From NCBI RefSeq assembly GCF_032854445.1, contig NC_088296.1, positions 20,327,853-20,391,852 on the forward strand: a stretch of DNA of 64,000 nucleotides, read 5' to 3'. This document shows positions 22,817 to 59,159 of this stretch, in pieces (position 1 is the first letter of the stretch; each line of letters starts with the position of its first letter). The position numbers and the translations under genes were made by a program. The notes beneath the pieces were generated by a model. That model was given only the letters and a program-made list of their open reading frames with translations, searched no databases and had not been told where the DNA came from. This DNA is from Liolophura sinensis. Lineage: Eukaryota > Mollusca > Polyplacophora > Chitonida > Chitonidae.

Positions 22817-23158
22817 TAGTGAGTGAGTGCTTGGAGATTAACGTCGTACTTAACAATTTTTCAGTCATATGACAACGTCCCCAGCGTGCATGTAATGTGC
22901 CTCCTGGTTACAGGACGGAATTCCACCGCTCTTTTATGTAATGCTGCTTCACAAGGCAAGTAATGCGCCCCACCCGAGCCATTATACTGATACGAGTCAA
23001 CCAGTCGTTGCGCTATCCCCTTAATGCTGAACGCCAAACGAGCAAGTTACAAATCTCTCTTTTAACCTCTTAGGTGTGATCTCACACAGGGTTGATCCTG
23101 GGCCTGCCGCCTTCCGAAGCAGACGCTCTACCAACTGCGCTATCGGGACCAGCAAGAG
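22817..23158 (-). mobile_element. SINE-B, complete with target-site duplication
   Basis: Full SINE-B from GTGAGTGAGTGCTTGGAGAT to CCAACTGCGCTATCGGGACC. It is flanked by the direct repeat ACGTGATTCT at 22807-22816 and 23159-23168. The flanking repeat defines the element's ends and shows retrotransposition. Confidence 0.9.
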
Positions 23159-23199
23159 ACGTGATTCTGTAACATACGTATGAATGTATGTATATACAT

Positions 23200-23522
23200 A
23201 TAGCTTTGGGATTTAACGTCGTGCTTAACAATTTTTCAGTCATATGACGATGAGGAGACAATAAGTTTGGGCGGATACACTGTGTGTATGTGTGGTTTTT
23301 TTTGTTGTTTTTTTTGTGGCTGGGCCAATCCATGCCGCCAAAGTGCTGCCGCAACTGAAGTATCACGCCGAAAACATCAAACCTGACACCCCACCCACTC
23401 ACATTATACTGACACTGGCCCAACCATCCCTTTTCCTAGCTCTAACCTCTCAGTGCTGAGCGCTAAGCTTGGAATGACCCGACCCTGGTTTGATCCCGGG
23501 TCTTCCGACTTCGAGACACTGT
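23200..23522 (-). mobile_element. SINE-C copy
   Basis: Starts GCTTTGGGATTTAACGTCGT, shares TTTTTCAGTCATATGACGAT with SINE-B, then diverges. The body has GCCAAAGTGCTGCCGCAACT and CTCTAACCTCTCAGTGCTGA, and it ends in the tRNA-like part near TCTTCCGACTTCGAGAC. Confidence 0.85.
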
Positions 23523-23691
23523 TTGGTGAGGGGCTGATTGAATTGCGAAAAATTGACAGAATCTTTCGCTTTTTCGACGTCATTTGACGCGTTTTATCAT
23601 TGAAAGCGAGAAGAGGAATAAGGGTTTTTGCTTTCGATCATAGTAAAGATTTCATTATCGACCAGTATGCCTTAGTATCCATCTGAAGGTT

Positions 23692-24025
23692 GGAGTGAGT
23701 GAGTACTTGGGGTTAAAAGTCGTAATGAACAATTTTTCTGTCATATGACGACGAAAGAATCCTTAGTGTGTATGTGCCTCCTTGTTGCAGGACGGATTTC
23801 CACCGCTCTTTATCTAGTGCTGCTTCACTGAGACGACTTACCGAAGGCAAGTTAGCCGCCTCGCCCTAGTCATTATGCTGATACGGGTCAGCCAGTCGAT
23901 GCTGAACGCCAAGCGAGGAAGCTGCAACTCCCTCTTTTAAAGTCTTAGATGTGACTCGACCCAGGTTTGACCGTGGATCTAGCTCTCCTGAAGCGCTCTA
24001 CCAACTGTGCTAATGGGGCCGGTCT
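23692..24025 (-). mobile_element. SINE-B copy
   Basis: GGAGTGAGTGAGTACTTGGG through TATGACGACGAAAGAATCCT to CAACTGTGCTAATGGGGCCG. It lacks a short stretch between GCCAGTCG and ATGCTGAACG. Confidence 0.88.
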
Positions 24026-24420
24026 GAAGGTTGGAATGTTTAAATTTCAAACTTGTAACACAGTATTGCTGGCCGCTTGGCACAATTTGCCTATCGAAGC
24101 TTATCGCCATCGGACTTAGCTCGTTTGTATTTTTTGAAACGATACCTCACTCGTTCCTTGTACCGAACATCGTTCGTCATCTCGTGCTTCTCACGTGGTC
24201 TAATCGTGACTTTCTCGTTCGGCATACTTTCATTACAACATGACAAAAAAGAATTGTTCTAAACAAATACTTTGTCATTAACATGAGAGAAAATATTACT
24301 AACAGCATCAATAGGTGTAACAGTGAGAAAACTACACGGATCATACAAATCGGCACATTTGAAGTCACACAAATGTCTTAAATTACATTCCTGTGTTATA
24401 AATTGTATTCCGGTATAAAT
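24026..24420. other. no gene recognised
   Basis: Two overlapping plus-strand frames of 61-70 codons are open, with no recognisable family. Confidence 0.3.
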
Positions 24421-24800
24421 CAGGATTCTGCTGGTGGAGTAAAAGCATCCCTGAGGTCTGGTCCCTTTACATTGTTTTAATGTGATTGTATGTTAAATGT
24501 GATAGACAACAGATCGTTTTGATTAATTCTAGACGAGCGACGTCTACTAAATTACAATTAACATCACTGCATTTATTTTACCTAATTCTGCTTAAGTCAT
24601 GGTGCCAGGAGGTTTGCATTTATACATGTATAAGGAGTTACCCCAAATAAGAATAAAACCCCAAATTAACACGAGGTAAATTGAGATGAGGCCGTATTTC
24701 ACTGGTTACGTGTGACCCCTTGCCAGCTATCACACTGTCACACTGTCGTCGCTGCTCTGGTTTTACTCTCTTTGAAGTACATCTTTAATTATATTAAAAA
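24421..24800 (+). repeat. dispersed repeat C, copy 1
   Basis: Family C carries TTTTACCTAATTCTGCTTAA, GCCGTATTTCACTGGTTACG, TGTGACC and CACACTGTCGTCGCTGCTCT in that order. Relatives are near 26020, 38880, 41880 and 46505 on this strand and 25540, 37440 and 47810 on the other. I could not define its ends or assign a class. Confidence 0.7.
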
Positions 24801-25539
24801 TGCTCTTGATTTATCCTTAAGTAAAATGTTAATAGTAAAACACAGTTTACAACGGTCGAGATTAACCATTGCTGAGCAACTTCGTAGTCAAATGCATAAC
24901 CAATACAATGCGATATAATTAAATCCAATACATACCCACCATCACCAGTATATCGAGTAGGTTCATTAATTAGCTGAAAAAGGTTTTTTCACAGCTATTA
25001 TCTGATAAAAGCTCATTTTTATTTCGCTCATTTCGTACTACTTTCCCTTGTGTAGACATCTATCATTCAAGTCGCCCATTATCAACACGGTAACAGGATT
25101 TAGATTACGTCCTTACATTGGAAAACAAAATTCAGCAAATCAGTAATTAGTTAAAACGCCTGCATGACACAGGAACTTTGTACTGACAGAAAAATTAACT
25201 TTAAAGTTGATTGGATCGAATTGTGACCGATTATATAATGAAATAACACAAATTTACCAACATAAAGGCCTCGTTATCAGTGGAGTCCGAGCAGTCTCTC
25301 CATGAGGATGTTGAGGGGTACCCACAATAAACACGTTTAACTAGTTCACGTGATTACACCTTTGCACCGATGCGCTGACACAGGACAGAACAACAATCAC
25401 GAGACCCACGCAATTCGACGATTACTACATACCATTTAAACCCAACCAAAGCACGGCAGCTCACTGTTAATGCTCACTCACCTATAGAATACAACTGTGC
25501 GAAAACGTTTTACATGCATAAATATATGTTTAAAAAGTA

Positions 25540-25690
25540 GCTACGTAGACACCTCCTAGTACCATTAGCTGGGCAAAATAAGGTAAAAAAAGCATTCAGC
25601 GGTGATACAGCCGCTGTAATTTATTAAACGCCAATGGGCTAGAATTCCTCAAAATGGCGTGCTGTGATCACATTTAATATACTTCACAGT
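25540..25690 (-). repeat. dispersed repeat C, partial
   Basis: Minus-strand relative of 24421-24800: ACCTCCTAGTACCATTAGCT corresponds to the AGGAGG/ATGGTGCC region, and CGCCAATGGGCTAGAATTCC to the CTAGAC block. Confidence 0.5.
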
Positions 25691-25744
25691 AAAACAATGA
25701 AAACACCTATGCTATGGGGTGTAAAAGTTGCTGTCTATTAAGCA

Positions 25745-25990
25745 TGAACAAGGGTGGTTAGCACGCGATCGAGGCGCACTGGCCCAGGAGCCTCTCACCA
25801 ATGCGGTCACTGTCAGTTCAAGTTCAGCTCATGCTGGTTTCCTCTCCGGTCATATGTGGAAAGGTCTAGAAACAACCTACAGGTTGTCGTGGATTTCCCT
25901 CGGGATCTGCCTTATTTCCTCCCACCATAATGCTCACCACCGTCGTGTTAGAGAAATATTCTAGAGTACAGGGTGAAATTGTTTTAATAA
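25745..25990 (+). mobile_element. SINE-A copy
   Basis: GTGGTTAGCACGCGATCGAG, CTGGCCCAGGAGCCTCTCAC and a body with TCCGGTCATATGTGGAAAGG. The 3' end CTAGAGTACAGGGTGAAATT is decayed. Confidence 0.85.
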
Positions 25991-26019
25991 GTTAAATGTG
26001 ACGACAATAAAGCATTTTG

Positions 26020-26282
26020 GGCTGTTCTAGACCTGTTACACCCAACGTATTACAATTAACAACGCTTTCTTTTTTCTCAATCATTTCTAGACCAGTGACA
26101 TCTAATAAATAGCAACTAACATCACACACATTTTTTTACCTAATTCTGTTGATGCTATGGTGTTGGGGGGTGTGTAAATTGTTACTATTTATGCATTTAC
26201 ATGAACAGTTAGAATGAAACCCTGATAGAGATAAACTGACAAGAAGCCGGATTTCACAGGTTACGTGTGACCATTTCTCAAC
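26020..26282 (+). repeat. dispersed repeat C, copy 2
   Basis: TTTTACCTAATTCTGTTGAT, GCCGGATTTCACAGGTTACG and TGTGACCATTTCTCAACTGT follow in family C order. It abuts a family B copy in the opposite orientation. Confidence 0.7.
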
Positions 26283-26625
26283 TGTTTAGGAGGCTATCAA
26301 CAACTTATATTCCAGCATGGCACACGGTTTGAATACTGATTTCATTCAGTCGTCTAGAACATACCTTGCGTCTTTCCTAGATGCGCATTATTGAAATTTG
26401 TTGACAGCTTCTTTTTGTACGATTTCGTAATATTTTCATACTTTATATACTTTCCTAGTTCTCTAGTGATTTGTGTTATACGTCATTTTGGGAATTCGCC
26501 TTGCGATTATTGAACCGGAACTCCCTTTCATGGCTGAGGAATAGTATACGAATGCCTGTTTCGGCGTAGAGACGAGAAGTATTCCTTAAGCCATTAATGG
26601 TCGTTTAGGGATGGTAGTCTGAACT
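26283..26625 (-). repeat. dispersed repeat B, copy 1
   Basis: Family B read on the minus strand has ATTCGTATACTATTCCTCAG, TCGCAAGGCGAATTCCCAAA, ACGACGTATAAC and GAACTAGGAAAGTATATAAA. Copies occur near 27180 and 27780 (minus) and 35860, 36555, 38088, 42345 and 42690 (plus). It has no coding capacity. Confidence 0.7.
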
Positions 26626-26780
26626 GCATGATATTGTATGAACAGGGAGATTAGCAAGAACTCCGACGATACTATGATGAATTTCGGTGGGTTTTGTCCT
26701 CTTAGCATATTTTCCAAGACGCACTTTGTCATCGAATTCTTCAATGTGTTGTAGGAGATAAGCTTTTGATTGATCGGTCA
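26605..26780 (-). CDS. weak coding-exon candidate
   Basis: On the minus strand, TTTGTTTTTCTTCAG is a good acceptor directly before an ATG at 26778-26780 or so. It opens a hydrophilic, coding-looking 58-codon frame starting MTDQSKAYLLQHIEEF and ending at a stop at 26605. I do not recognise the family and found no partner exon. The last bases overlap repeat B, which argues against it. Confidence 0.2.
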
Positions 26781-26857
26781 TCTGAAGAAAAACAAAACAG
26801 TACAAGCTCAGTTCGACCTTGCTGGAATCGGCTAGCTACATGGTCTTGCCATATATT

Positions 26858-26980
26858 TTCATGTTAAAAACCACCTCTTGTTTGATCTATTGTGAATTTC
26901 ATGTTAAAATCCACCTCATGTTTGATTTCTGGGATTTTCATGTTAAAATCCACCTCATGTTTGATCTATTGCGACTCTCC
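26858..26980 (+). repeat. 39-40-bp tandem repeat, three copies
   Basis: ATGTTAAAATCCACCTCATG followed by TTTGATCTATTG starts at 26861, 26901 and 26940. Confidence 0.88.
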
Positions 26981-27179
26981 AGCATGGATTAACATGCGCT
27001 CTTCCGCCCCGCCATGCGCATCCAACCTGCTTAATCCAGCACACCACAGCTGTAACCTCTTGATCCCTCTTTTCATCTTGTTTTATGAACCGTGTACCTA
27101 GTTGGGGTTATAAAGACTGGAATGTTCATTTTTTTATGTACAGTAGCACACAAAGTGACAATCAATGACACAAACTTCA

Positions 27180-27375
27180 CACCCATCAAAACTGTTGACT
27201 GTTTCTCTTTGCGTGAATCCGTTTCAATTTTATACTATATATGTACTTTCTTAGTTTTTGATGGTTTGTATTCAACGTTTGTTTTGAGAATTGGCCTTGG
27301 GGTTATTGACCTGGGACGTTCACTTCCGTTAACGGCTGGTATACGAATGTCTCTGTTGACATCTATAACCAAACA
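27180..27375 (-). repeat. dispersed repeat B, partial
   Basis: Matches 26283-26625 from TTGACTGTTTCTCTTTGCGT through GAGAATTGGCCTTGGGGTTA to GGTATACGAATGTCTC. The 108-codon plus-strand frame over it is a by-product. Its RIGL..IDL...LTAGIRMS string reappears on the minus strand at 42350, where another family B copy lies. Confidence 0.75.
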
Positions 27376-27779
27376 GGGTCAGCTTTTCACGGGCTATAGT
27401 ATTTGGGGTCAAAGGTGAGGCATGAGTACAGCGTCACCACTTTGCCCATAAAACGTCATAGCAAAGGCAGAAATGAGCCACAGACTGCACCACTCAGGGC
27501 ACGGATTACTCTTGACAAGAAAGTAGATTCGTGATCATAAGCCTGTAGGTTAGCAATAACTGGCACGCCAAGGTTAATCCATCAAACGCCCTCAGTCTAA
27601 GTTTCTAACGTTTACTATGAGTATATTTCATTTCTAAGTAAATATGGATATAGCATCTAGAATCTGCTTCACAATTATGTCTTGATTTCGCTTAGGGGCT
27701 TTGTAAGCATTGTGTTGAATTCAGTCGCTGTCAATCGATATATGAACAGTTGCAATCAAAAACGCAGCTGAGATACACT

Positions 27780-28060
27780 TGGACTTTTAAGTTATATACT
27801 AGCATGGTACACGATTTGAATACTGATTTCACCCATTCATTTACCTAGAACATGCATTGCGCCTTTCCAGCATCAGTGTTATCTGCTGGCTGCTTCTATT
27901 TTCTTGATTCCGCCCTAATTTTGTTCTTTGTATACTTTCATCATTATTTGGTGATTTGTGTTAATAGTCGTTTTGGGAATTGGTCAAGCGATTATTGATT
28001 GGGAACGTTTAATTTGGTTGACGGATGGTATATGGATGTCTGGTTTGGTTTAATTAAATC
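27780..28060 (-). repeat. dispersed repeat B, copy
   Basis: ACTAGCATGGTACACGATTT, GAATACTGATTTCACCCATT and GTCGTTTTGGGAATTGGTCA match the copy at 26283-26625. Confidence 0.75.
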
Positions 28061-28659
28061 GATATGTCAAACCCTCGCCCTTTCTGCTTCACTGGCGATT
28101 GTCCCTGGCCATAAGACGTAGGCCTATCTTGTGTCAAGTTGTCTGTGGTTACTTTCACTCTAGCATGTGGTCAGTTCCACACCTTTCTTGATTCTACTCT
28201 AACAACGTTGGTTAAAAAACCGACAAGAACTCCTACATAGCGACTGGCTGATTTTACATTCCATGAATAGCTCGCAAAGACACGTGTTTCCATTACCTGA
28301 ATACGTTGGCTGCGCTTGACATCTCAATAGGAGGTATTTATACTGAAGTACGTGAAGTGTATGCTCTGACATTGTGAATTTGTATGGGATGGGCCGCGGC
28401 TTAATCTCACGTAGTTTATACGGTACTTTACCCGGTATGACGTCATTAGGGCTTCACATCAAGATTTACACAAACTGGACTAACCAGACACAATATAGCA
28501 CGGATGCAATGGGAACCACGGATGCAGCAACTGTAAAATGTTTAAATTCAGTTAACTTGATTACCACCTGAGTGCCATCCAGTACGGTGGCGTTGAACGC
28601 ACATAAAACAAACAACATTTACTTGGACGTGTCGGCTTATGAAGTCTTTTTGACCAAAC
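28061..28659. other. no gene recognised
   Basis: A 65-codon frame at 28374-28568 is open. No family or splice support was seen. Confidence 0.3.
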
Positions 28660-28830
28660 AATCTCCACTGTACGGTCGCGTCCCACTTGAGCGCGCGCCC
28701 ACAGAGCACATTCACGTGACGTTCATACGTCACGCGCTGTCAGCTCGCGCGCGAGGGTTTGGCCGTTGTGCACATGCGCATTTGTTCGCTAGTCAAACAA
28801 ACGCGTGTGATAATGGGATTTACGGGCGTC
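28660..28830 (+). promoter_or_regulatory. CpG-rich promoter-like segment with CRE sites
   Basis: A local CpG cluster in an otherwise AT-rich region. It contains an E-box CACGTG (28713), TGACGT (28717) and ACGTCA (28727), followed by CACATGCGCA (28771), which resembles an NRF1 half-site. Further GACGTCAG words lie at 29592-29610. It sits about 900 bases before the signal-peptide exon at 29735, so a promoter plus long 5' UTR is my reading. No TATA box was placed. Confidence 0.55.
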
Positions 28831-29734
28831 TATAACGCCGTTATTAGTTACGGGTCGTGTTCGTTAGAATTTCAAAGAGAGCCATTTAATTAACACCTGA
28901 CTATCGACAGTTTACGCGTTCACGTAGTAGAGGCAGGCCTGTAATATTACGGGTCGGTTGAAAACGGGCATATAGAGCCAGTCCTTATGGAACAGGAGTT
29001 TTATTATCATAAGCGACTTTCAGGGCTGTCAATACATCAGCAATTAAATCTCGAACATAAGAGAAAACCAAACAGACCCGCCAGATATTACAGTAATGGG
29101 CTGAGAGATATAATTCCGCGTGTCCAGTTGAAGTGCGTGTAGCTAACCTGCGGTAACTGGCGCATGTTGTAAGAGGCAGCGCTTAACTACGCTGTAACCA
29201 GACCCACAGAGGTTATCGCCCAGGCACGCGCTGGCAAAATCCTGTGGGCAGCCGACTTCATTATTATCCTCTTGCGGAAAGAAAATCGGAGTGGCATTTC
29301 TAGTTGCCGGCGGTGTACGATGTAGCGCTATAGTTGTGTAGTCTATTCTGTGTTACCTCTAAGAACTAAACGTTAGCAGCGCAAGTTTGAATTAAGCCAT
29401 TAAAAGCAGTCCATTTCGTATACACAGGAAGGAGCATCATTTATTCCCCTGATGGTTGGGCTATGTGTTCTGTAAATTCCGACGCTCTGAGATTGTTTTC
29501 CGCTTCTCTTGTGTCTGATTTGGGATTTTCCACGCTTCTATCCTTGCCCATACGTCAGTGCCACTTCTGAGACGCCGACGTATGCGACCACGACGTCAGT
29601 AGACGTCAGACAGTCCAACAACACGACCAGCGACAAAGCCGTATCACCAGAATTAAAACAAATCCATATCGGACGATTATTGTCGAATACCTCTTCCTTG
29701 TCATTAATTTTCACGAGGAAGTTCTGAACTCAAA

Positions 29735-55180
<25,446 letters not shown>

Positions 55181-55773
55181 CGGACAAACAATCTCTGCCT
55201 GTAGCAGCGGACATTGTTTCAATCACAACAGAGGATTTCTGTGCACCGGAAGATAACAATACTGTGAATTCAATCATTTTCTGCAACACTCTGGCAAAAT
55301 AGTTTGGTTACAAGTTAAATTAATTCGCAAGGTTAAAATCATCCGATGCAAGGTTTAGTGGTATAAAAAAAATTGGTGTAAAACAGTGGATTGCGAGGAG
55401 TGGGTTGGGAAATTTGAAAACATTTTTGGTGTCTATGTTAACTGATTGTTTGCTAGATCTTGTAATTCGATAAGATTCTACTCCCAGAACAGATACATGT
55501 AGACTTATGCGGACTAAAACCTTCACTGCTGTTTGCCTTCAACAGATTTAGAATGTCATGTTATTTTAAATGCTCACAGCAAAACTGATCGCAGAACTAA
55601 GTTTTCTTAGCTTTACATGTGCTATAAAGTTTGCCAGATTCGTTCGCCGATTTGCTCACTGGAAATTATGTTAAAGATAAATTTTAAGACATGAAATTAT
55701 TTCATTTGTTTTTTTTTTTTCTAAAATCCGTAAACCTGAAAACATAAATAAGCAATGATTACACGGATTATAA

Positions 55774-55779
55774 AATAAA
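55774..55779 (+). terminator. candidate polyadenylation signal
   Basis: AATAAA about 590 bases after the exon 3 stop. Another AATAAA follows near 55845. The choice between them is a guess. Confidence 0.3.
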
Positions 55780-55780
55780 G

Positions 55781-56129
55781 CGAATTTTGGGAATGTTAAA
55801 CACCCATATTTCTAACAGTCATACATAGCAAAAATAAGAAAGGAATAAAATGTACAGTTTGTTACGAAAATCGGCAAAAACTTAATTTATTTTTGCTTGG
55901 CATGTGATTGGCTAGTGAAACAGTTTAATGCCGTCCTCAAGGTGTGTTATCAGAAACGTCTGTGACAAATAAAAGCAAATTCGAGCCATTCCTTTTACCA
56001 ATTATTTGGCTGTGTTTGATTTTTTTATTGGTTATTTATTTGACGCTGGTTCCTTATATGTACATATCCTTGGCCCCCATACTCCTTGCGGCGCATGCGT
56101 CGCTCTCTACCTTTTGCTTTACATCACTG
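55781..56129. other. no gene recognised
   Basis: A hydrophobic 73-codon frame (55944-56165) is open. Without a family or splice support I leave it uncalled. Confidence 0.3.
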
Positions 56130-56470
56130 CCATTAGTAGACAGGCTTGACCTTTGTAGCCTGTGAGGCGCACGCAGCTTTGCTTAGGCTTAACCTCATCA
56201 TCTGTGTCCTTAAAATTAATTTAAAAAAATTGGTTTTAATGAGAATCATGTTGTTCATACCCTAGATAAAGAGAATGCAAGTGTTTAGAGTATTAGTAAC
56301 AACAACCGTTGACAAGGATTGTTTGTGTTTTCTGACATGCCTCATCACAGTGACCCCACTGGCCTTTGGCGTTGTTCAAGATTTCTGTACAAAATTTATT
56401 AGTGATGGCACTGATGTAAAACGAAAGATGCAGTGCGTGAGCAAAGCGTGCTGGGTTAGAAGTAAGCCTT
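56130..56470 (+). repeat. dispersed/duplicated segment D, copy 1
   Basis: CAGGCTTGACCTTTGTAGCC, CCCTAGATAAAGAGAATGCA and GTGTTTTCTGACATGCCTCA match ACAAGCTTGACCTTAGGAGC, CTTTAGATAAAGATAATGCA and CGTTTTCTGACATCCCTTCC of 60250-60640, in the same order and orientation. Confidence 0.7.
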
Positions 56471-56740
56471 GGCCCTGCTTTGTACGATAATAATTGAAGG
56501 ATTTGAGCACTCAAGCAGCGCAAATAAAAGAAAATTTCCGCTATTCCCAGCTAGCATAAGCACTCTTACGCGTGGTGATAAAACGTTGGTGTACGTTGAC
56601 AGAAGAGACTATCGCCACAGTGGTGTAACATTTGAGGTGTTGAGACGCTGGGACAGGGCAGGTAACAAGGGCAATTGCTGGGCTATTTTGAGGTAAATGG
56701 ATAATATGAACTTACTGGTCAAAAGCTACATTGGTCTTCC

Positions 56741-57533
56741 GGTCCCCGGGATTACAAAGGGAGTTTCATATCATTATAAATTTTTTATTTCTTACGTAAT
56801 AATGTCAAAATATTGCTTGACAACGTAAATTCCGGGTAAGGTATGATAAAACAAATTTCAGCTCAAATAACAGAAAGGAACGTACCAAATTTAATGATTG
56901 AAATTCTGACTTAAAGTATACATGAAAGGGAACTATAAGACAAGGATTACGTGACTATGTTTCTATGCCAAATGAAGAAAAACTATGCCTCGGAATTTTT
57001 GTTAAAAAATACCAATTGGGTTTTTTTTTTATACCTTTTAATTACCCCTCTATATTATGCATTTTTTCCGTCAACGGTCTGATTTTTTCAGAAATTTGTC
57101 ATCGTTGATCTTGCTCGGAACTCGGTGAACACCCCTGAGGTGCCCCGAGCCCAATGAACTGTGTCGCTACAGTGTGGGCAAGGTGACATGTACACAGAAA
57201 CAGCATGGCTTCTTGGGCGAGCTTAGCGACCCTACACCCGCCCCCCTCCCTTATTCCGTATGTTCCCCACACCCTCGGTCTGTCCCCCACAGAGTTCTTT
57301 TTACAAAAGGATCAACTTTTACGTCAACGCTGCAAGCAACTTAATTTCACGACTGACCGCCGGGACCTTAAGAAAACTGTACTTTGAAGCCATTTTTACC
57401 ACCTAAAGTTAAAGTTGAAACATTTGTGTTATATGTTATCACACATTAGCATCTGCACATTAAGAAATAAAAACCAAGGCGTTTCATGTACCCTTTAAGT
57501 CTTGCTTTAAGATCGCTTCGTGATCCCGGGACC
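56741..57533. mobile_element. MITE-1 relative with large interior insertion
   Basis: Right end GATCGCTTCGTGATCCCGGG is a clean MITE-1 terminus. The left end GGTCCCCGGGATTACAAAGG is decayed. The part at 56790-56885 (GTAATAATGTCAAAATATTG) aligns with the interior of 19780-19956. About 500 extra bases (57000-57480) are unrelated. Confidence 0.65.
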
Positions 57534-57664
57534 TGGACGCTTATAGAGACGATTTGATTTTCTGTTTTTCAGTTGTACCTTTAAAAGCTATACCAGAAAG
57601 TATCCCAAAAATATGAACTCAGTCACTTAGCCGACTGGCCCCTCCAACTCAAGGCTGAGCTTAT

Positions 57665-57830
57665 TCATTTACTTATTTATTTGATTGCCGGACGCAAGAA
57701 TATTTAACATATACGACGGCGGTTAGCATTATCATGCAAGGAATTCTGGCAGAAGTAACCAGGTGTAAACCCACAACCATCTGCAGATTGCAACCAGACC
57801 TTCTCACGTACCATCCAAGAAGAAGCCATG
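57665..57830 (-). mobile_element. SINE-A, degenerate
   Basis: TTATTTGATTGCCGGACGCA, AGAATATTTAACATATACGA, CGGCGGTTAGCATTATCATG and CATCTGCAGATTGCAACCAG keep SINE-A order. The head is missing. Confidence 0.75.
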
Positions 57831-58114
57831 GGAACAACAAAAAAGTGTATGAAGCTGTTGCGATCGAAAACAACAAGAAGAATGTAGGCCCACACCCCCA
57901 ACAACAAGAACGCGTCAGCCTCTCGTAAAGCGTATCAGCGCAGTTTCAAACATATCGTGTAACTGGGATCTTTTATATGCACCGAATTTGATCAGACTGT
58001 GAAAAGCTTGGATTTGGCGCCACAGTTTAGTCAACAGGAGTATTGTCCCCTTGTCTGCAGTCAGGGAATTATGCATGGAGTTGCGGCGCAAGTTAACAGT
58101 CGCGAGTTTGACTT

Positions 58115-58290
58115 GATTTATTTATGTGATTGGGGATTTTACGCCGTACTCAAGGATATTTCACTTATACGAATTGTGGTGAAAGGAAACCTGGCAGAGG
58201 CCGGGCGGAAACACCCTACCATCGGCAGGTTACTGACAGACCTTTCCACGTACAAGTACGGCCATTGTGGAAGTCAGCGTGAGCTAGATC
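58115..58290 (-). mobile_element. SINE-A, partial
   Basis: GATTTATTTATGTGATTGGG, GATTTTACGCCGTACTCAAG and GGAAACCTGGCAGAGGCCGG. The GACGGCGGCCAGCATTATG block is deleted to GAATTGTGG. Confidence 0.8.
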
Positions 58291-58465
58291 TAGATTGATT
58301 ATTTTAGCATATAAGTATATATACATGGTATCTAGATGTAGTTATTCTGTTTGAGGCCACTTCATTGTTCTTTGTGAAGCCTGACATAGGAATACATAAT
58401 ACATTAAATCATGTTTGTAGCTTATCAACTATTGGTCTACCTCTGATGTGCAGCTCCCATTCACC
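58291..58465. other. no feature seen
   Basis: Short AT-rich spacer. Confidence 0.3.
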
Positions 58466-58540
58466 CATAAACCTGGCCTCCGACACATTCTGGAACACGG
58501 CGTAAAAAACAGTTAATCAATCAGTCAATCGGCTGTCTTC
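58466..58540 (+). mobile_element. SINE-D 3'-end fragment
   Basis: CACCCATAAACCTGGCCTCC, ATTCTGGAACACGGCGTAAA and a CAATCAGTCAATC tail. Confidence 0.55.
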
Positions 58541-58587
58541 TAGAGACCTAGGGACTAGAAACCTTGAACAATGTTTTATGATGGGTT

Positions 58588-58845
58588 CAGGCCTCCGTGG
58601 CTGAGTAGTTAGCGTTCCAGTGCGGCGTAATAACTATGGAGTCTCTCACCATGCTATGGGGTCGCTGTAAATTCAAATCCAACTGTTGACGTCTTACGTT
58701 GGAACGTCTTCCAGCAACCTGAGGATGGTCGAGCTTTTCTCCGGGCTCTGCCCGGTTTCCTCCACCATATAATACTGACCGCCGTTGTAAAAGTTGCATT
58801 CCTGAGTGCGGCGTAAAAGACCAGTCAAATAATAAATAAAATAAG
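58588..58845 (+). mobile_element. SINE-A, full length, diverged
   Basis: GGCCTCCGTGGCTGAGTAGT, TAGCGTTCCAGTGCGGCGTA, TTCCAGCAACCTGAGGATGG and GAGTGCGGCGTAAAAGACCA, then AATAAATAAAAT. Confidence 0.88.
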
Positions 58846-59159
58846 ATGGTGTTCTTTTGGGCATCGCAATGAATACATGGTGAAGATGTAAACATTTCTC
58901 CCAGTGACTTGGAACAAGGTCTTTAGATGTTATTGTTCTATATATGAAGCTCTGTTAAGATGCGCTAAAGCTTTCTTCCCGAGACTTTGATCATCGTCCT
59001 TACATGGAATTGATTTGGTCAGGAAACTTTGAAAGGAAAGACAACAATTGTTATAAGAATGTTAAGTTTGCCTGCATCAGTTTTGTTTTTTTGTTTGTTT
59101 GATTTTTGGTTTGTTTGTTTGTTTTCAGCTTTTTTTTACATTATGCGCAAGATTTTCAC

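Noticed and set aside
22653-22868. 71-codon minus-strand frame treated as a separate gene
   Set aside because: Half of it is SINE-B and the other half is the decayed start of the LINE reverse-transcriptase fragment.
27092-27418. 108-codon plus-strand frame with membrane-like segments
   Set aside because: It overlaps a family B repeat, and part of the same peptide string reappears at the family B copy near 42350.
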